From Proteobacteria bacterium UBA3588 (GTDB lineage Bacteria > Pseudomonadota > Gammaproteobacteria > Thiohalomonadales > Thiohalomonadaceae), in NCBI GenBank assembly GCA_002376325.1, contig DFMR01000097.1:13216-20094 (forward strand): a stretch of DNA of 6,879 bases. The letters are read 5' to 3'. Below the pieces are notes generated by a model. That model did no database searches. It saw only the letters and a list, made by a program, of their open reading frames with translations, and was not told the origin of the DNA. Below are positions 5,403 to 6,879 of this stretch, in pieces. The position numbers were made by a program, and so were the translations under genes. Position 1 is the stretch's first letter; the number at the start of each line of letters is the position of its first letter.

Positions 5403-5412
5403 GGAGCGTGCC

Positions 5413-5991
5413 ATGTCCAGCAGTGTTGCCGCCGCGCCCATCCAGGAAGATCTGCGCGGCCTCTACCAGCGGCTCAAGGCGCACAGTGCCGGACTCGCCA
5501 ATAGCGAATGGCTGGCACGCATGCTGAGCAGCCGCCGCGTCGCGGTCGGCGCCATGCCGGCGCGGCTCGGCTTGTCGCACAAGCAGTTCTTCGCGCTGAT
5601 GTTGCTGCACTTCCCCGGTCTGGCGCCGGAGGAGTGGGATGACGGTCCAGAGATCGCTCCGGCGCGGGCGCCGGAGCGTATCGAACTGCGGCAGCTGCTG
5701 CTGGCCCACTGCGCCCGACCGACACCGGAAAAGGAGTGGATCGCCGATATCCTTGCGGCGGGCTGCATGGCTGCCGATCATCTATGGCACGACTTGGGTC
5801 TGTGGTCGCGCCAGGACCTGGGTGCCCTCATCGGCTACAACTTTCCGGTTCTGGCGGCGAAGAACGACTGCGACATGAAGTGGAAGCGTTTCTTCTACAA
5901 GCAGCTCTGCGTACAGGAGGGGATCTACACGTGTCGCGCGCCCTCTTGCGAGGTATGTAATGATTATGTGCAATGCTTCGGTCCGGAGTAA
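5413..5991 (+). CDS. nifQ: NifQ, molybdenum donor for FeMo-cofactor synthesis
   Basis: NifQ carries a Mo-Fe-S cluster and supplies molybdenum to the NifEN/NifH step of FeMo-co assembly. The 192-residue protein ends with the diagnostic cluster motif CX4CX2CX5C: Cys174, Cys179, Cys182 and Cys188 (CRAPSCEVCNDYVQC). The preceding MKWKRFFYKQLC and the central HDLGLWSRQDLGALI are also typical. The ATG at 5413 has a perfect AAGGAG (5401-5406) six bases upstream that overlaps the nifO stop. A frame open from 5344 is longer but would overlap nifO and lacks this site. It belongs to the fdxN set. A 5-bp hairpin (CCCTG/CAGGG, 5998-6011) after the stop has no T-run, so read-through into draG is possible. 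Confidence 0.96.
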   Translation: MSSSVAAAPIQEDLRGLYQRLKAHSAGLANSEWLARMLSSRRVAVGAMPARLGLSHKQFFALMLLHFPGLAPEEWDDGPEIAPARAPERIELRQLLLAHCARPTPEKEWIADILAAGCMAADHLWHDLGLWSRQDLGALIGYNFPVLAAKNDCDMKWKRFFYKQLCVQEGIYTCRAPSCEVCNDYVQCFGPE

Positions 5992-6080
5992 GCGGCACCC
6001 TGCGGCCAGGGAAGGTGAAAATACGCAGACGAGTCGCTACCGGTGCCGGGCGCGGCTTGGCGGGAACTGCGGAGCGTTTC

Positions 6081-6119
6081 ATGAACCGTAACGCACGGCC
6101 GGCCCGATTTCATCCGTGA
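6081..6119 (+). CDS. Possible 12-codon leader ORF before draG
   Basis: ATG at 6081 with GGAG (6071-6074) six bases upstream opens the frame MNRNARPARFHP and stops at TGA 6117-6119. Its end overlaps a GTG (6116-6118) that is in frame with draG, a GTGA overlap of the kind used in translational coupling. This could compensate for the poor ribosome site of draG. It may equally be chance. Confidence 0.2.
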   Translation: MNRNARPARFHP

Positions 6120-6124
6120 TCTCC

Positions 6125-6879
6125 ATGGCTACGTCGGTTGATGTCGAAGAGCGCGCCGTCGCTGCCTACCTGGGAATGGCGATCGGCGACGCCTTGGGGG
6201 CGACGGTGGAGTTCATGACGCCGCGCGAGATCCGGGCGGAGTTCGGTGTGCACGATACCATTCGCGGCGGCGGTTGGCTCAAGCTGCGCTGCGGCGAGGT
6301 GACCGACGACACCACCATGGCGCTGGCGCTGGGCGATGCGATCCTGGAGCGCGGCGGCGTCGAAGCGGAAGCGGCGGCGATGGCCTTCGATCGCTGGATG
6401 CGCGCCAAGCCGGCGGACATCGGCAACACGGTGCGGCGCGGCGTTCTGCACTACCGGCAGACCGGCGCGGCGTGCATGCCGCCGAGCGAACATGACGCCG
6501 GCAACGGTGCCTGCATGCGCGTGTTGCCGGTCGCCCTGGCGACCCTAGACCACGACCGCGAGACGGTGCGCCGGGCGGTGCTGGCCCAATCACACGTCAC
6601 CCATAACAATCCGCTGTCCGACGCCGGGACGCAGTGCGTGGTCGACATGATCCAGGCCTTTCTGGCCGGGCGCAGCCGGGTCGACGTGCTGCACGACCAG
6701 GTGTATGCGCTGATCAATGCCTACGGGCAGTTTCGCTTTCGCGGCGGCAAGCCGCGGGAGAATCCGAGCGGATACATCGTGGATACGCTGCAGACCGTGT
6801 TTCAGTGCTTTTTCGATACCGACAGTCTGGCCGACTGCTTGGTGGAGACGGTCAACCGCGGCGGCGATGCCGATACCAC
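6125..6879 (+). CDS. draG: DraG, ADP-ribosyl-[dinitrogenase reductase] hydrolase (partial, 3' end missing)
   Basis: DraG removes ADP-ribose from an arginine of the nitrogenase Fe protein (NifH), reversing DraT and restoring activity. The window holds 251 codons of a protein usually near 290-300. Metal-site motifs are intact: GDALG at 21-25, EVTDDTT at 58-64 (Thr60, Asp61, Asp62), GNGACMR at 126-132, HVTHNNPLSDAG at 157-168, and RGGDADT at 245-251, where the sequence stops. By family knowledge these hold a dinuclear manganese centre. The ATG at 6125 has no clear ribosome site; GTG at 6116 is an alternative, and a 12-codon ORF with a good site ends there. No sigma-54 promoter or NifA site is convincing in the 133-bp gap, so expression may come from the fdxN promoter. 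No draT precedes it in the window. Confidence 0.95.
   Translation, partial: MATSVDVEERAVAAYLGMAIGDALGATVEFMTPREIRAEFGVHDTIRGGGWLKLRCGEVTDDTTMALALGDAILERGGVEAEAAAMAFDRWMRAKPADIGNTVRRGVLHYRQTGAACMPPSEHDAGNGACMRVLPVALATLDHDRETVRRAVLAQSHVTHNNPLSDAGTQCVVDMIQAFLAGRSRVDVLHDQVYALINAYGQFRFRGGKPRENPSGYIVDTLQTVFQCFFDTDSLADCLVETVNRGGDADT

Noticed and set aside
5998..6011. Hairpin after nifQ as a terminator
   Set aside because: The stem is only 5 bp with a 4-nt loop and no T-run follows.
6045..6065. GG-N10-GC before draG as a sigma-54 promoter
   Set aside because: The flanking consensus is poor and there is no TGT-N10-ACA in the 133-bp gap.

Overview
The window is a GC-rich, densely coded piece of a diazotrophic proteobacterial chromosome. 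The gene order nifB, fdxN, nifO, nifQ is the one known from Azotobacter-type nif clusters. Together with draG and E. coli/Pseudomonas-style REP-like palindromes, it points to a gammaproteobacterium, perhaps a Chromatiales-like sulfur or phototrophic bacterium. The class is a fairly safe inference; the order is a guess.

Layout, left to right. (1) pstS, the periplasmic phosphate-binding protein, lies on the minus strand (25-1059) behind a PhoB-type promoter with a run of 11-bp-spaced Pho-box heptamers. (2) A 403-bp divergent regulatory region (1060-1462) serves pstS on one side and nifB on the other. The nifB side carries a NifA upstream activator site, an IHF-like site and a sigma-54 -24/-12 promoter, in that order. 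(3) nifB (1463-2947) encodes the radical-SAM enzyme that makes NifB-co, with a C-terminal NifX-like domain. (4) A convergent gap holds several REP-like palindromes. (5) A tandem-HD protein with a full HD-GYP motif, a probable cyclic-di-GMP phosphodiesterase, runs on the minus strand (3125-4369) and separates nifB from the rest of the group. (6) A second divergent region (4370-4581) repeats the UAS, IHF-like site and sigma-54 promoter arrangement, driving the rightward set fdxN (4582-4842), nifO (4986-5402) and nifQ (5413-5991). (7) draG, the hydrolase that removes ADP-ribose from dinitrogenase reductase, starts at 6125 and runs off the right edge.

How the genes fit together: NifB builds the Fe-S core of FeMo-co, FdxN probably supplies electrons or clusters to NifB, NifQ donates molybdenum, and NifO is linked to molybdenum partitioning. 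These four serve FeMo-co assembly and appear to be under NifA/sigma-54 control from two matching promoters. DraG reactivates the Fe protein after ammonium or dark switch-off. pstS is separately controlled by phosphate starvation.

I see no wholly new system. The less ordinary points are the HD-GYP gene inside the nif group, a perfect 9-bp inverted repeat overlapping the fdxN activator site, a REP-like repeat that encodes the C terminus of the HD-GYP protein, and two short ORFs with good ribosome-binding sites just ahead of nifO and draG.
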